Positions 51,000-58,954 of a stretch of 64,000 nucleotides of DNA are shown here, in pieces. The position numbers and the translations under genes are program-made. The notes beneath the pieces were generated by a model that searched no databases, was not told the DNA's origin, and saw only the letters and a list, made by a program, of their open reading frames with translations. Each line of letters begins with the position of its first letter. Position 1 is the stretch's first letter. Source of the DNA: Nocardioides caldifontis (lineage in GTDB: Bacteria; Actinomycetota; Actinomycetes; Propionibacteriales; Nocardioidaceae); the NCBI RefSeq assembly GCF_008087345.1, contig NZ_VHIB01000016.1, forward strand, positions 36,022-100,021. Direction: 5' to 3'.

Positions 51000-52859
51000 A
51001 TGACCGAGATGCTCGACGTCGTCCACCCGCCGACAGACGCGGAGCTGATCGCGAGCGTGCGCAACGGTGACCTCGACGCCTACGGCGAGCTCTTCGCCCG
51101 CCACTCGGACGCGGCCCACCGGCTGGCACGCCAGCTCACCCGCGGCTCCGACGCCGAGGACCTCGTCTCGGAGGCGTTCACGAAGGTGATGGGGGCCCTG
51201 ACCGAGGGGGGCGGCCCGGACGTCGCGTTCCGCGCCTACCTGCTCACCGCGGTCCGGCGGCTGCACGTCGACCGGGTCCGCCGGAGCGCGCGGCTCACGA
51301 ACACCGACGACATGACGGCGTACGACTCCGGGGTCCAGTTCCAGGACACGGTCGTCAACGAGTTCGAGTCGAAGGCGGCGGCACGCGCGTTCGCCAGCCT
51401 CCCGGAACGCTGGCAGCTGGTCCTGTGGCACCTCGAGGTCGAGAACCAGAAGCCGGCCGACGTGGCCCCGCTGCTCGGGATGACCCCGAACTCGGTGTGC
51501 GCCCTCGCCTACCGCGCCCGGGAGGGGCTCCGCCAGGCGTTCCTCACCGAGCACCTCGCCACCACCCGCGACGCCGACTGCCGGTGGACGGTCGAGCACT
51601 TGGGCGGGTACGTCCGCAAGGGGCTGGCCAAGCGCGACAGCGCCAAGGTGCAGGCCCACCTCGAGACGTGCCGCTCCTGCACCGCGATGCACCTCGAGCT
51701 CACCGATATCAACACCAACCTCCGCGGTGTCCTCGCGCCGCTGCTGCTCGGGGCGACTGCGGCGGCGTACCTCGCCGGGACCGGCTCGGGGCTCGGGGTC
51801 TCCGCGCTCGTCGCGTTGGTCGGTCGTGTCCGCGACGCGCTCCTCGGCGCCACCGGCACGTCGACGGGCACCGCCACCGGAGCCACGGCGGGCACCTCGG
51901 CGGGTGCCGTGGGTGCGGCCGGGGCGGGCACCGCGGCGGCCACCACGGCGGGGGCGACCACGGTGGGGGCGACCACAGTGGGGGCGACCACGGTGGGGGC
52001 GACCACGGTGGGGGCGACGACCGCAGCAGCGACGGCGGCGGCCGGGGTCTCGGCCGGCGGGGCCGTGTCCGCGGTGGCGGGCGGGGCGACGGCCGGCGTC
52101 GTCGCGAGCGCTGCCGCGGCGGGTGCCGTGACCGGTGGGACTGGCATCGGCGCTGCGAGCGTCGCGATGGTCGCGCTCGGCACCGCTGCCGCCACCCTCG
52201 GCGTCGCGAGCGACCCCCAGCGGGCCGCCGAGATGCCGCCGACGACGCTCCAGAGCGTCACCGTCACCGCGCCCGCCCCTGGTCCGGACCCCGCCGCCGA
52301 TCCCGTCGTCGCCGACTCGGCGGACCCGGTCGCGACCCAGGGGCTGCCTCCCGAGCTGCTGCCCGCCGTCCTCGTGCCAGCCGTCGTCCCGGACGGCTCG
52401 ACCACGGTGACCGTCGACACCTCCGGCGGATCGACCGACAAGCCGAACCAGCCGACCGGTGACACCGGCGGGACCACCACGCCACACACGCCCGACCCGG
52501 CACCCCAGCCGGTGCCGGACCCCGCACCCGAGCCGGCACCCGCCCCCGCGCCGGAGCCGGTCCCTGCGCCCACTCCCACGCCCTCGCCCACGCCCGACGA
52601 CGTCGAGCCTCCGCCGGACGCCGGCGAGGAATCCCCGTCCGGGGAGCCGGAGCCGTCCCCGTCGGCAGCCCCGTCGCCGTCTCCCACCGAGACCCCAGGC
52701 CCGGTGACCGCGACGGCGCAGCCGCCGCAGCCGACCGCGACCCCGGTCGTGCCGGTCGTGCCGCTCCCGGTGCTCACGGTGCCTACCCTGCCGACCATCG
52801 CCGCGGCACCGGAGCTGGCACCGCCGCTCGTCGGTGCCGGCGACGTGCCGGTCCAGTGA
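51000..52859 (+). CDS. ECF sigma factor fused to zinc-finger, membrane and Pro-rich C-terminal extension
   Basis: 619 residues. Sigma region 2 spans about 20-95 (GDLDAYGELFARHSDAAHRLA; DAEDLVSEAFTKVM) and region 4 about 128-185 (LPERWQLVLWHLEVENQKPADVAPLLGMTPNSVCALAYRAREG). A zinc-finger anti-sigma-like motif His220/Cys224/Cys227 follows. Then come one clear TM helix (about 243-262), an Ala/Gly-rich second membrane stretch (~338-400) with five ATTVG units, and a ~180-residue Pro/Ser/Thr-rich tail outside the membrane. Such fused ECF proteins carry their own anti-sigma; activity may need cleavage or release. No separate anti-sigma gene is present. Confidence 0.88.
   Translation: MTEMLDVVHPPTDAELIASVRNGDLDAYGELFARHSDAAHRLARQLTRGSDAEDLVSEAFTKVMGALTEGGGPDVAFRAYLLTAVRRLHVDRVRRSARLTNTDDMTAYDSGVQFQDTVVNEFESKAAARAFASLPERWQLVLWHLEVENQKPADVAPLLGMTPNSVCALAYRAREGLRQAFLTEHLATTRDADCRWTVEHLGGYVRKGLAKRDSAKVQAHLETCRSCTAMHLELTDINTNLRGVLAPLLLGATAAAYLAGTGSGLGVSALVALVGRVRDALLGATGTSTGTATGATAGTSAGAVGAAGAGTAAATTAGATTVGATTVGATTVGATTVGATTAAATAAAGVSAGGAVSAVAGGATAGVVASAAAAGAVTGGTGIGAASVAMVALGTAAATLGVASDPQRAAEMPPTTLQSVTVTAPAPGPDPAADPVVADSADPVATQGLPPELLPAVLVPAVVPDGSTTVTVDTSGGSTDKPNQPTGDTGGTTTPHTPDPAPQPVPDPAPEPAPAPAPEPVPAPTPTPSPTPDDVEPPPDAGEESPSGEPEPSPSAAPSPSPTETPGPVTATAQPPQPTATPVVPVVPLPVLTVPTLPTIAAAPELAPPLVGAGDVPVQ
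51951..52025 (+). repeat. 15-bp tandem repeat in the sigma-factor gene
   Basis: GGGGCGACCACGGTG repeats four times (one copy with a single change) plus a partial fifth at 51951-52025. It encodes GATTV units in the Ala/Gly-rich membrane segment. Each copy is 15 bp, so copy-number change keeps the frame. Confidence 0.85.
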
Positions 52860-52901
52860 GACGGGACGAGGCGCCGTCGGGTGTCCGCTCGCGGTGAGCC
52901 G

Positions 52902-53351
52902 ATGGCCCCTACGAGTGTCTCCGCGTGCCCGCTCCGGACCCGGGTCGACCCGCGGCTGCTGCGGTTCACCGCCGGTGCCACTGCTCTCGTCCTCGCTGTC
53001 TCGCTGATTGTGGTCGGGCTCGTCCGGCCGCTGGGCATCGGCCTCCTCGCGTCCCAGGTCGCGGTGCTCGGCTTCACCGGGTTCGTGAGCTTCCAGTGGT
53101 CGGTGTGGGCGCAGCTCTTCGCGCGCGTCGTCTGGCCGCGGCTCGGTGCCCCCGCCGAGCTGGTCGACGCCCGACCGCCGAGGTTCGGCCAGGTCGTCGG
53201 TTTCGTCCTCACCGCCCTCGGGCTGGTCGCCTTCGTGGTGGGTGTCGACGTGCTCGGCTACGTGCTCACCTCGCTGGCCCTGGGCGCCGCGGTCCTCGAC
53301 GCCTCGACCGGGGTGTGCCTGGGGTGCAAGGCCTATGCAGCGGTCCGCTGA
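52902..53351 (+). CDS. DUF4395 domain membrane protein
   Basis: 149 residues from the ATG at 52902, or 156 from a GTG at 52881. Four hydrophobic helices; DPRLLRFTAGATALVLAVSL, GIGLLASQVAVLGFTGFVSF and GVCLGCKAYAAVR with its CxxC-like cysteine pair are the DUF4395 pattern. Function unknown; homologues often lie near thiol-redox genes. The CLGC motif hints at a redox role. Confidence 0.85.
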   Translation: MAPTSVSACPLRTRVDPRLLRFTAGATALVLAVSLIVVGLVRPLGIGLLASQVAVLGFTGFVSFQWSVWAQLFARVVWPRLGAPAELVDARPPRFGQVVGFVLTALGLVAFVVGVDVLGYVLTSLALGAAVLDASTGVCLGCKAYAAVR

Positions 53352-53440
53352 GGGATCGGCAGTTCGACCGTTCCCAGGACGCCGACCGGGACCGCTGCCT
53401 AGGGTGGCGCCCTGCGTCACTGCGAGATCGAAAGAAGCGG

Positions 53441-53884
53441 ATGAAGAAGGTCGTGGCAGCGCTGCTGCTGTCTCTCGGGCTGGTCATGGCGACCGCCTCG
53501 TTCACCCCGGCGAACGCCCACACCGCAACGCCGTACATCAAGAAGCTGGCCAAGAAGATGCGGTGCAAGTACGGCACGAGCGAGGGGCTGGCGACGGACG
53601 CGCGCGTCAAGAAGTCGTGGCACTGCGTGGTCGGTGCGGGCACGAAGAACCGCCGCGAGTACTACTTGACCACATACGTGAGCACCAGTCGGGCGTTGGA
53701 CGAGTGGCGCGACTGGCTGTCGTGCAGCAGCGACTTCGAGGACTCGTGCGAGCCCGGGTACATGGCCCGCAAGGGCAAGGTCCTGATCATCGACCAGTCC
53801 CCTCGCGACTCCTACACCAAGCAGGCGGCGTCCTACGCTGCCCGGAAGACCGGCGGGCGCGTCGTGGCCGGCTACCGGTACTGA
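53441..53884 (+). CDS. Secreted hypothetical protein
   Basis: 147 residues from the ATG at 53441 with a purine-rich upstream region. Signal peptide 1-25 (MKKVVAALLLSLGLVMATA then ANA cleavage). The mature part is Lys-rich and contains four cysteines, probably two disulfides (KYGTSEGL, SWHCVVG, LSCSSDFEDSCEPG). No family recognised. It would act outside the cell. Confidence 0.8.
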   Translation: MKKVVAALLLSLGLVMATASFTPANAHTATPYIKKLAKKMRCKYGTSEGLATDARVKKSWHCVVGAGTKNRREYYLTTYVSTSRALDEWRDWLSCSSDFEDSCEPGYMARKGKVLIIDQSPRDSYTKQAASYAARKTGGRVVAGYRY

Positions 53885-53943
53885 GCCCGGTCACGGCTCC
53901 GGCGCACCGAAGGCCCGCGCGCGACGAGAAAGTTCGAGGGTCG

Positions 53944-54012
53944 ATGTCGAAAAGGTCGAGACTCGTTCGACGTATGCGCGAGAAGCAAGCCACCGGCAAC
54001 CAGGAGGAGTGA
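53944..54012 (+). CDS. Possible 22-residue basic peptide / leader ORF
   Basis: ATG at 53944 opens MSKRSRLVRRMREKQATGNQ and EE, stopping 5 bp before the YCII ATG so that the YCII ribosome site lies within its end. The upstream ribosome site is weak. It could be a leader peptide that couples YCII translation or a fortuitous frame. It is not the ribosomal protein bL37, whose motif is absent. Confidence 0.35.
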   Translation: MSKRSRLVRRMREKQATGNQEE

Positions 54013-54017
54013 TCCAC

Positions 54018-54392
54018 ATGCCGCGATTCATGGGTCTCGTGAGGATGGAAGAGGGCGTCGGTACGCCGCCGCAGTCCCTGTTCGACGCGATGGACGACTA
54101 CATCGGCCAGCGGGCCGCCAAGGGGATCTTCCTCGACGGGGGCGGCCTCTACGGGACCGAGGACGCCGTCAACTTCGTCGTGCGCAAGGGCGAGGTCAGC
54201 CGGGTCGACGGGCCCTACGCCGAGGCCAAGGAGGTGGTCGGCGGCTGGGCGCTGCTGCAGTACGACACCGTCGAGGAGGCCGTGGCCGACCAGCAGGAGT
54301 TCGCCGAGCTGCACGCGAAGCACTGGCCCGAGGTCACGGTGGTCGCGACGCTGCGGCAGATCTCCGAGGGGCCGGAGGAGCCCGGCGCCTGA
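54018..54392 (+). CDS. YCII-related (DGPF) domain protein
   Basis: 124 residues from the ATG at 54018, with CAGGAGGAG upstream; a GTG earlier is not used. The YCII/DGPF signature is VSRVDGPYAEAKEVVGGWALLQYDTVEEA near residue 60, with the conserved His of the fold near the C-terminal half. In actinobacteria YCII proteins are the standard partner of ECF42 sigma factors. It precedes the ECF42 gene by 24 bp and is probably its partner. Confidence 0.92.
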   Translation: MPRFMGLVRMEEGVGTPPQSLFDAMDDYIGQRAAKGIFLDGGGLYGTEDAVNFVVRKGEVSRVDGPYAEAKEVVGGWALLQYDTVEEAVADQQEFAELHAKHWPEVTVVATLRQISEGPEEPGA

Positions 54393-54415
54393 CCGCCGTT
54401 CACTACGCTGGCCTG

Positions 54416-55702
54416 GTGCCGGCGGCGACCCCTGCGGATGACGTCAACGGGGTCGTGCACGCCGCGTGGCGGGCCGAGTCGGCCCGCCTCGTCGGCGCTC
54501 TCACCCGGATGACCCGGGACCTGGAGCTGGCCGAGGACCTGGCGCAGGACGCACTCGTCGCCGCGCTGGAGCAGTGGCCCACCCTCGGCGTACCGACCAA
54601 CCCGGGCGCCTGGCTGATGACCACCGCGAAGCGACGCGGCGTCGACCACTTCCGCCGTGCGGACAACCTGCGCCGTCGGGTCGCCGAGCTCGGCCATGCC
54701 CATGGAGAGGAGGAGCCGGTGATGCCCGACCTCGACGGCTACGTCGACCACATCGAGGACGACGTCCTGCGGCTGATCTTCCTGTCCTGCCACCCGTCGC
54801 TCAGCCCCGAGTCGCGAGCCGCGTTGACGCTGCGCCTCGTCGGCGGGCTCACCACCGCCGAGATCGCACGGGGGTTTCTTGTCGCAGAGACAACGATGGG
54901 TCAGCGCATCTCGCGGGCCAAGAAGACGCTGTCCGCGGCGCACGCCGAGTTCGACCTGCCGACCGGGCCCGAGCGGGCGGACCGGCTCGACGACGTCATG
55001 GCCGTGATCTACCTGATCTTCAACGAGGGGTACGCCGCCACCGCCGGCGACGACTGGATGCGCCCCGACCTCGCCGGCGAGGCGATCAGGCTCGCCCGCA
55101 TGCTGGCCGACCTCGCCGGCGACGAGCCCGAGGTGCTGGGGCTGCAGGCCCTGCTCGAGCTCCAGGGCTCGCGAATGCCGGCCCGGGTCGACGAGCACGG
55201 CGCGCCGGTGCTGCTGGAGGCGCAGGACCGGACGCTGTGGGACCAGCGGCTGGTCGAGAGCGGGATGGCGGCACTGCACCGGGCCGAGGCGCTGGGCGCG
55301 CGCGGGAAGCCGGTCGGGAAGTACTTCCTTCAGGCCTCGATCGCCGCCCAGCACGCCCGTGCCGGGTCTGCCGGGGAGACGGACTGGCGCCGGATCGCGG
55401 CGCTGTACGACGTCCTGGCCGAGGCCGCGCCGGGCCCCGTCGTCGAGGTGAACCGGGCGGTCGCGCACGGCCGGGCGTTCGGCCCCGCTGCAGGGCTCGC
55501 CGTGCTGGCACGGCTCGACGTCGACGCGCTCGCCACCTCCCCGCTCGTGCCGAGCGTGCGAGGCGACCTCCTCGAACGGGCGGGGCGGCACGCCGCGGCG
55601 AGCGAGGCGTTCACCGAGGCGGCCGCACTGACGAGGAACGCGAGCGAGCGGGCACTGCTGCGGCGTCGGGCGGAGACGAACCGGGGCCTCTCCTCGACCT
55701 GA
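54416..55702 (+). CDS. ECF42-group RNA polymerase sigma factor
   Basis: 428 residues from a GTG at 54416. Sigma regions 2 and 4 fill about 1-185: RMTRDLELAEDLAQDALVAAL (region 2.2) and LRLVGGLTTAEIARGFLVAETTMGQRISRAKKTL (region 4.2). A long C-terminal extension (about 190-425, TPR-like helices) is a DUF6596-type domain typical of ECF42. These sigma factors have no anti-sigma factor and depend on the extension and a DGPF/YCII protein. It follows the YCII gene, supporting the pair. Confidence 0.92.
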   Translation: MPAATPADDVNGVVHAAWRAESARLVGALTRMTRDLELAEDLAQDALVAALEQWPTLGVPTNPGAWLMTTAKRRGVDHFRRADNLRRRVAELGHAHGEEEPVMPDLDGYVDHIEDDVLRLIFLSCHPSLSPESRAALTLRLVGGLTTAEIARGFLVAETTMGQRISRAKKTLSAAHAEFDLPTGPERADRLDDVMAVIYLIFNEGYAATAGDDWMRPDLAGEAIRLARMLADLAGDEPEVLGLQALLELQGSRMPARVDEHGAPVLLEAQDRTLWDQRLVESGMAALHRAEALGARGKPVGKYFLQASIAAQHARAGSAGETDWRRIAALYDVLAEAAPGPVVEVNRAVAHGRAFGPAAGLAVLARLDVDALATSPLVPSVRGDLLERAGRHAAASEAFTEAAALTRNASERALLRRRAETNRGLSST

Positions 55703-55771
55703 TCCCCGCGAAGGCTGGTCCTCGTCCGCAGCGGCAGTGCGCGGGTTCTCCCGCCTGGCTACCGTTGCCGC

Positions 55772-56389
55772 ATGAGTTGGCAGCAGGCGTCCGCTCCGGT
55801 CCGCCGGCGGTCAGCCGCAGGAACGGCACTGCGAGTGTCCCTGCTCTTCATCGGTGGCCTGTACGCCGTCGAGCTCCTCGACCAGGCGCTCGGGAGCCGG
55901 CTCGAACGAGCCGGCGGCGTGGAGCCGCTCGAGAACGACGGCCTGGACGGCATCCTCTTCGCGCCGGCGCTGCACGGCACCTGGGAGCACCTGTTGGCCA
56001 ACACGGTGCCGCTCTTCGTCTTCGGGTTCCTGGTGCTGCTCGCGGGAGTCCGGCGGTGGTTGGCCGTGACTGCTGCGGTCTGGCTCGTCGGTGGGGCCGG
56101 CGTGTGGTTGACCGGCGGGGCCGGGACGATCCACATCGGCGCCTCGATCCTGGTCTTCGGCTGGCTCACCTACCTGCTGCTCCGCGGGCTCTTCTCCTGG
56201 AACGCCGGGCAGCTGGCGCTCGGCGTCATCCTGCTGCTCGTGTACGGCGGGCTGCTCTGGGGTGTCCTCCCGGGACAGCCGGGGGTCTCCTGGCAGGGTC
56301 ACCTCTTCGGCGCCGTCGGAGGCGGGCTCGCGGCGTGGTGGTTCGGCCGTGCCGACCGTCTTCGGGGGGAGACGCGCGGCTGGCCGTGA
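55772..56389 (+). CDS. Rhomboid-family intramembrane protein
   Basis: 205 residues with about six hydrophobic helices. Rhomboid hallmarks are seen: HGTWEHLLANTVPLFVFGF near residue 75, GTIHIGASILVFGWLTY near residue 125 with the GxS nucleophile region (GAS), and SWQGHLFGAVGGGLAAW near residue 175 with the second catalytic His. The Ser and His residues are present, so it may be active. Substrate unknown. Confidence 0.85.
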   Translation: MSWQQASAPVRRRSAAGTALRVSLLFIGGLYAVELLDQALGSRLERAGGVEPLENDGLDGILFAPALHGTWEHLLANTVPLFVFGFLVLLAGVRRWLAVTAAVWLVGGAGVWLTGGAGTIHIGASILVFGWLTYLLLRGLFSWNAGQLALGVILLLVYGGLLWGVLPGQPGVSWQGHLFGAVGGGLAAWWFGRADRLRGETRGWP

Positions 56390-56549
56390 GGGCTGTGCGC
56401 AGTCTCGATGACGGCCGCGCCCCGCCGCCGTAGCCCGGCCAACCCGTCGCGCATCGCCTTCAGCTTCTCGGGCGGGTGGCCGACCCAGCCGTCTTGATCT
56501 CGCAGGACTACATCTGTCGTGATCAGAACAACAGGTGTAGTCTCACGGG
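56390..56549. other. Intergenic region with TetR operator
   Basis: 160 bp between the rhomboid and TetR genes. The right third contains the operator annotated separately. On the minus strand bases 56390-56500 read DGWVGHPPEKLKAMRDGLAG in one frame, protein-like but without a start, so a decayed remnant is possible but unproven. Confidence 0.4.
56506..56542. promoter_or_regulatory. Near-perfect 12-bp inverted repeat, candidate TetR operator
   Basis: GACTACATCTGT (56506-56517) and ACAGGTGTAGTC (56531-56542) are complementary at 11 of 12 positions, with a 13-bp spacer. The pair ends 8 bp before the TetR start and probably covers the promoter, so the TetR protein should repress its own operon. 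Confidence 0.75.
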
Positions 56550-57110
56550 ATGACCCCGCGGCAGGCGGAGCTCCTCGACGCAGCGATCGAGACGATCGGC
56601 ACGATCGGCCTGCGGGGGCTGACCCACCGCGCCGTCGACGACGCGGCCGGGCTCGCCCATGGGTCGACGTCCAACCACTTCCGGTCGCGCGACGCCTTGC
56701 TGATCGGGGTCGCCGAGCGCTTCGTCGAACGTGAGCGAGCCGCCTTCGAGGCGATCGCGCGGACGGAGGTCGTCGTCACCCCGGAGGACCTGGGACGGAC
56801 GATCGGCCGGTTCGCTATCGCGTCGACCCGTGAGAACCGCAGCCTCACGCTGGCGCGCTACTCCCTGCTGGTGGAGGCGGCGATGCGCCCGACGCTGCAG
56901 CAGACGATGAGGGAGGGAGGCGCGGACGTGAACGCCTGGGCGCTGCAGTGGCTCCGCGCCGTCCGGTCCCCTCATCCCGAGCGCGACTGGGTCGTGCTCG
57001 CCAACTTCGTCACCGGCCTGGTGCTCCACGAGCTCGCCCACCCGACCGACGACTTCGATCCCACGCCCCGCATCACCGAGCTCATCGACATCCTCGTGGA
57101 GGAACCATGA
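56550..57110 (+). CDS. TetR-family transcriptional regulator
   Basis: 186 residues. N-terminal HTH (LDAAIETIGTIGLRGLTHRAVDDAAGLAHGSTSNHFRSRDALLIGVAERF in pieces) and a C-terminal helical ligand domain. It overlaps the next gene (ATGA), so it heads an operon of TetR, a TIGR03083-like protein and a small protein with an internal repeat. A strong operator lies before it. Confidence 0.93.
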   Translation: MTPRQAELLDAAIETIGTIGLRGLTHRAVDDAAGLAHGSTSNHFRSRDALLIGVAERFVERERAAFEAIARTEVVVTPEDLGRTIGRFAIASTRENRSLTLARYSLLVEAAMRPTLQQTMREGGADVNAWALQWLRAVRSPHPERDWVVLANFVTGLVLHELAHPTDDFDPTPRITELIDILVEEP

Positions 57111-57721
57111 CCGAGCTGACCGACCTCGTACGCAACGAACGGCTGGCGTTCGTGGAGCTGCTGGAGTCACTGTCGGAAGACGAGTGGACCGCGCAGTCCC
57201 TCTGCACCGCCTGGACGGTGGAGAACGTCGCCGCCCACCTCGCCTGGGCACCGGTGGCCGGTGCCACCGAGATGTCGAAAGCGGCCGTGCGCGCGGGGTT
57301 CAGCGTCAACCGCCTGATCGCCGACTCCGCCCTGCGCTGGACCCGTCGGGGTCGGCCGGCGATCCTCGCCCAGCTGCGCGAGAACGCCGAGAGCGGCGCA
57401 AGGCCGACCGGCGTACCCATGGTGGGCGCACTTGCCGACGCCGTCGTCCACGGGCTCGACGTGCGGGTCCCCCTCGGGCGCCACCACGCCGTCGACCCCG
57501 AGGCGTTCCGGCTCGTCGCCGACTGGACCCTCGCCTCGCGCTGGCCGATGACCATCCCCGTCGGCGGCAGCCCACGCAAGCGGCTGCGCGGGACCCGCCT
57601 CGTCGCCACCGACGCGGACTGGGCGTGGGGCGAGGGCACCGAGGTGCGCGAGCCCGCGGCCGGCATCCTGCTCCGGATCTTCGGCCGCGACCCCGCCCTG
57701 CGCACGTCAGGGCTGAGCTGA
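57107..57721 (+). CDS. TIGR03083-family DinB-like / maleylpyruvate isomerase N-terminal domain protein
   Basis: 204 residues from the ATG at 57107. Helical bundle with LCTAWTVENVAAHLAWAP near residue 32 and the histidine region GALADAVVHGLDVRVPLGR near residue 108. A putative mycothiol- or metal-dependent enzyme. Coupled to TetR by ATGA and to the next gene by TGATG, so the three are one operon. Confidence 0.88.
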   Translation: MTELTDLVRNERLAFVELLESLSEDEWTAQSLCTAWTVENVAAHLAWAPVAGATEMSKAAVRAGFSVNRLIADSALRWTRRGRPAILAQLRENAESGARPTGVPMVGALADAVVHGLDVRVPLGRHHAVDPEAFRLVADWTLASRWPMTIPVGGSPRKRLRGTRLVATDADWAWGEGTEVREPAAGILLRIFGRDPALRTSGLS

Positions 57722-58323
57722 TGTTCAGCCAGGTCGTCCGCGGTCGTGCGGACGACCTCTCCGCCGTACGAGCGGCACTAGCACGCTGGGCCTCCGCCGC
57801 CGAGGCCATCGACCTCACCGCCGGGGTCACCGAGGACGGCGCGTTCATCGCCGTGACGACGTGCGACTCCGAGGAGTCCGCGCGAGCGGCCGGCGGTGAC
57901 TGGCAAGCCCTTCTCGACGGGCTCGCGGTCGAGGACGGCACGCGGACCGACGTCTTCACGACGGGTGACACCGCCGGCGCACGGTTCGTGCAGGTCGTGC
58001 GGGGCCAGGTCACCGACCTCTGCGAGGCCCGCCGCCACAAGGACGCCTTGCAGGTCGAGCTCGCGACGCACCTGCCGTGCTTGCTCGGCACTCTGACCGT
58101 CGAGCAGGACGGGAACCGGTTCACCAGGGTCCTCTACTTTTCGACGGAGGCAGAGGCGCGGGCCGGTGAGAGCTCGATGCCGGCCGAGGTACGCCGGCGC
58201 GACCAGGCTGCGTTGCGGCTCCTCGTCGGGCCGATGGAGTTCCTGGACCTCCGCGACCCGTGGCTCTTGTCCCGTCGTACGACAGCTGCCGTCAGGGCCG
58301 GGGAGGGAAGTGCTCCTCGATGA
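57721..58323 (+). CDS. Hypothetical protein with two similar halves
   Basis: 200 residues from the ATG at 57721. FSQVVRGRADDLSAVRAALARW at the N-terminus is echoed by FVQVVRGQVTDLCEARRHKDAL near residue 90, so the protein looks like two ferredoxin-like (dabb/ABM-type) units. No catalytic motif can be named. It is the third gene of the TetR operon; its 3' end overlaps the convergent GntR gene by 32 bp. Confidence 0.75.
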   Translation: MFSQVVRGRADDLSAVRAALARWASAAEAIDLTAGVTEDGAFIAVTTCDSEESARAAGGDWQALLDGLAVEDGTRTDVFTTGDTAGARFVQVVRGQVTDLCEARRHKDALQVELATHLPCLLGTLTVEQDGNRFTRVLYFSTEAEARAGESSMPAEVRRRDQAALRLLVGPMEFLDLRDPWLLSRRTTAAVRAGEGSAPR

Positions 58324-58954
58324 CCCGCAACGTCGCGCGGAGGTGGTCGAGCGTCAGCTCGATGGCGCGGTCCACGTCTCCGGTCCGGTAGGCGTCGAGC
58401 AGCTCCGCGTGCTCGGCGTTGGCCTGCGCCGCCTGCTCAGGCCGGGCCACCAAGGACATGGCGACGTACGGCGCCGCGCTGTCCCGGAGGCTCGCGAGGA
58501 TGCCGGCGAGCCGTGAGTTCTCGGCGCTCTCGCTGAACAGCGCGTGGAAGTCACGGTTGAGCTGGGACCAGGTCTGCGGGTCCCGAGGGTCCGCCATCTG
58601 ACGGTGCAGCTCGGCCGCGCGCTCGAGCTTCTCGTCCGTCATCGAGGCGGCGACGCGCCGCACCATCAGGGGCTCCAGGGTCATCCGCAGCTCGTAGACC
58701 TCGCGCACCTCCTCGAGGTCCAGGGAGCGCACCACCGCCCCGCGGTGCGGGTCCAGCACCACGAGCCCTTCGGTGGCCAGGTCCCGCAGCGCCTCCCGCA
58801 CGGGCGTCGTGCTCACGCCGAGCTGCTGGGCGAGCTCGGACTGCACGAGCCGAGCGCCACCCGCCAACGTGCCGTTCAGCACCGCCGCTCGCAGCGTGTT
58901 GTAGACGAACTCGTGCGCGGTGCGGGTCTCCCGCGGCGCGGCGATGCGGGTCAC
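58292..58954 (-). CDS. GntR-family transcriptional regulator, FCD type
   Basis: 220 residues from a GTG at 58954 that overlaps the asparaginase stop. Winged helix near 30-75 (LAQQLGVSTTPVREALRDLATEGLVVLDPHRG), followed by an FCD domain (ELRMTLEPLMVRRVA) with NRDFHALF and DLRATLRVIEEH-like histidines for metal or ligand. It is cotranscribed with the asparaginase and probably controls the divergent hydantoinase as well. Confidence 0.93.
   Translation of the reverse strand: MTRIAAPRETRTAHEFVYNTLRAAVLNGTLAGGARLVQSELAQQLGVSTTPVREALRDLATEGLVVLDPHRGAVVRSLDLEEVREVYELRMTLEPLMVRRVAASMTDEKLERAAELHRQMADPRDPQTWSQLNRDFHALFSESAENSRLAGILASLRDSAAPYVAMSLVARPEQAAQANAEHAELLDAYRTGDVDRAIELTLDHLRATLRVIEEHFPPRP

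Noticed and set aside
51951..52025. CRISPR array or non-coding repeat
   Set aside because: The 15-bp units are contiguous without spacers and in frame within a coding sequence; they encode protein repeats. The same holds for 17885-17954.
53944..54012. Ribosomal protein bL37 (small basic MSKR... protein)
   Set aside because: Starts alike (MSKR) but lacks the conserved KKAANHGKRPN ending and has an acidic C-terminus; kept only as a possible leader ORF.
56390..56500. Separate minus-strand gene next to TetR
   Set aside because: The reading DGWVGHPPEKLKAM is protein-like but has no start codon or ribosome site and breaks at the operator. It is at best a remnant.
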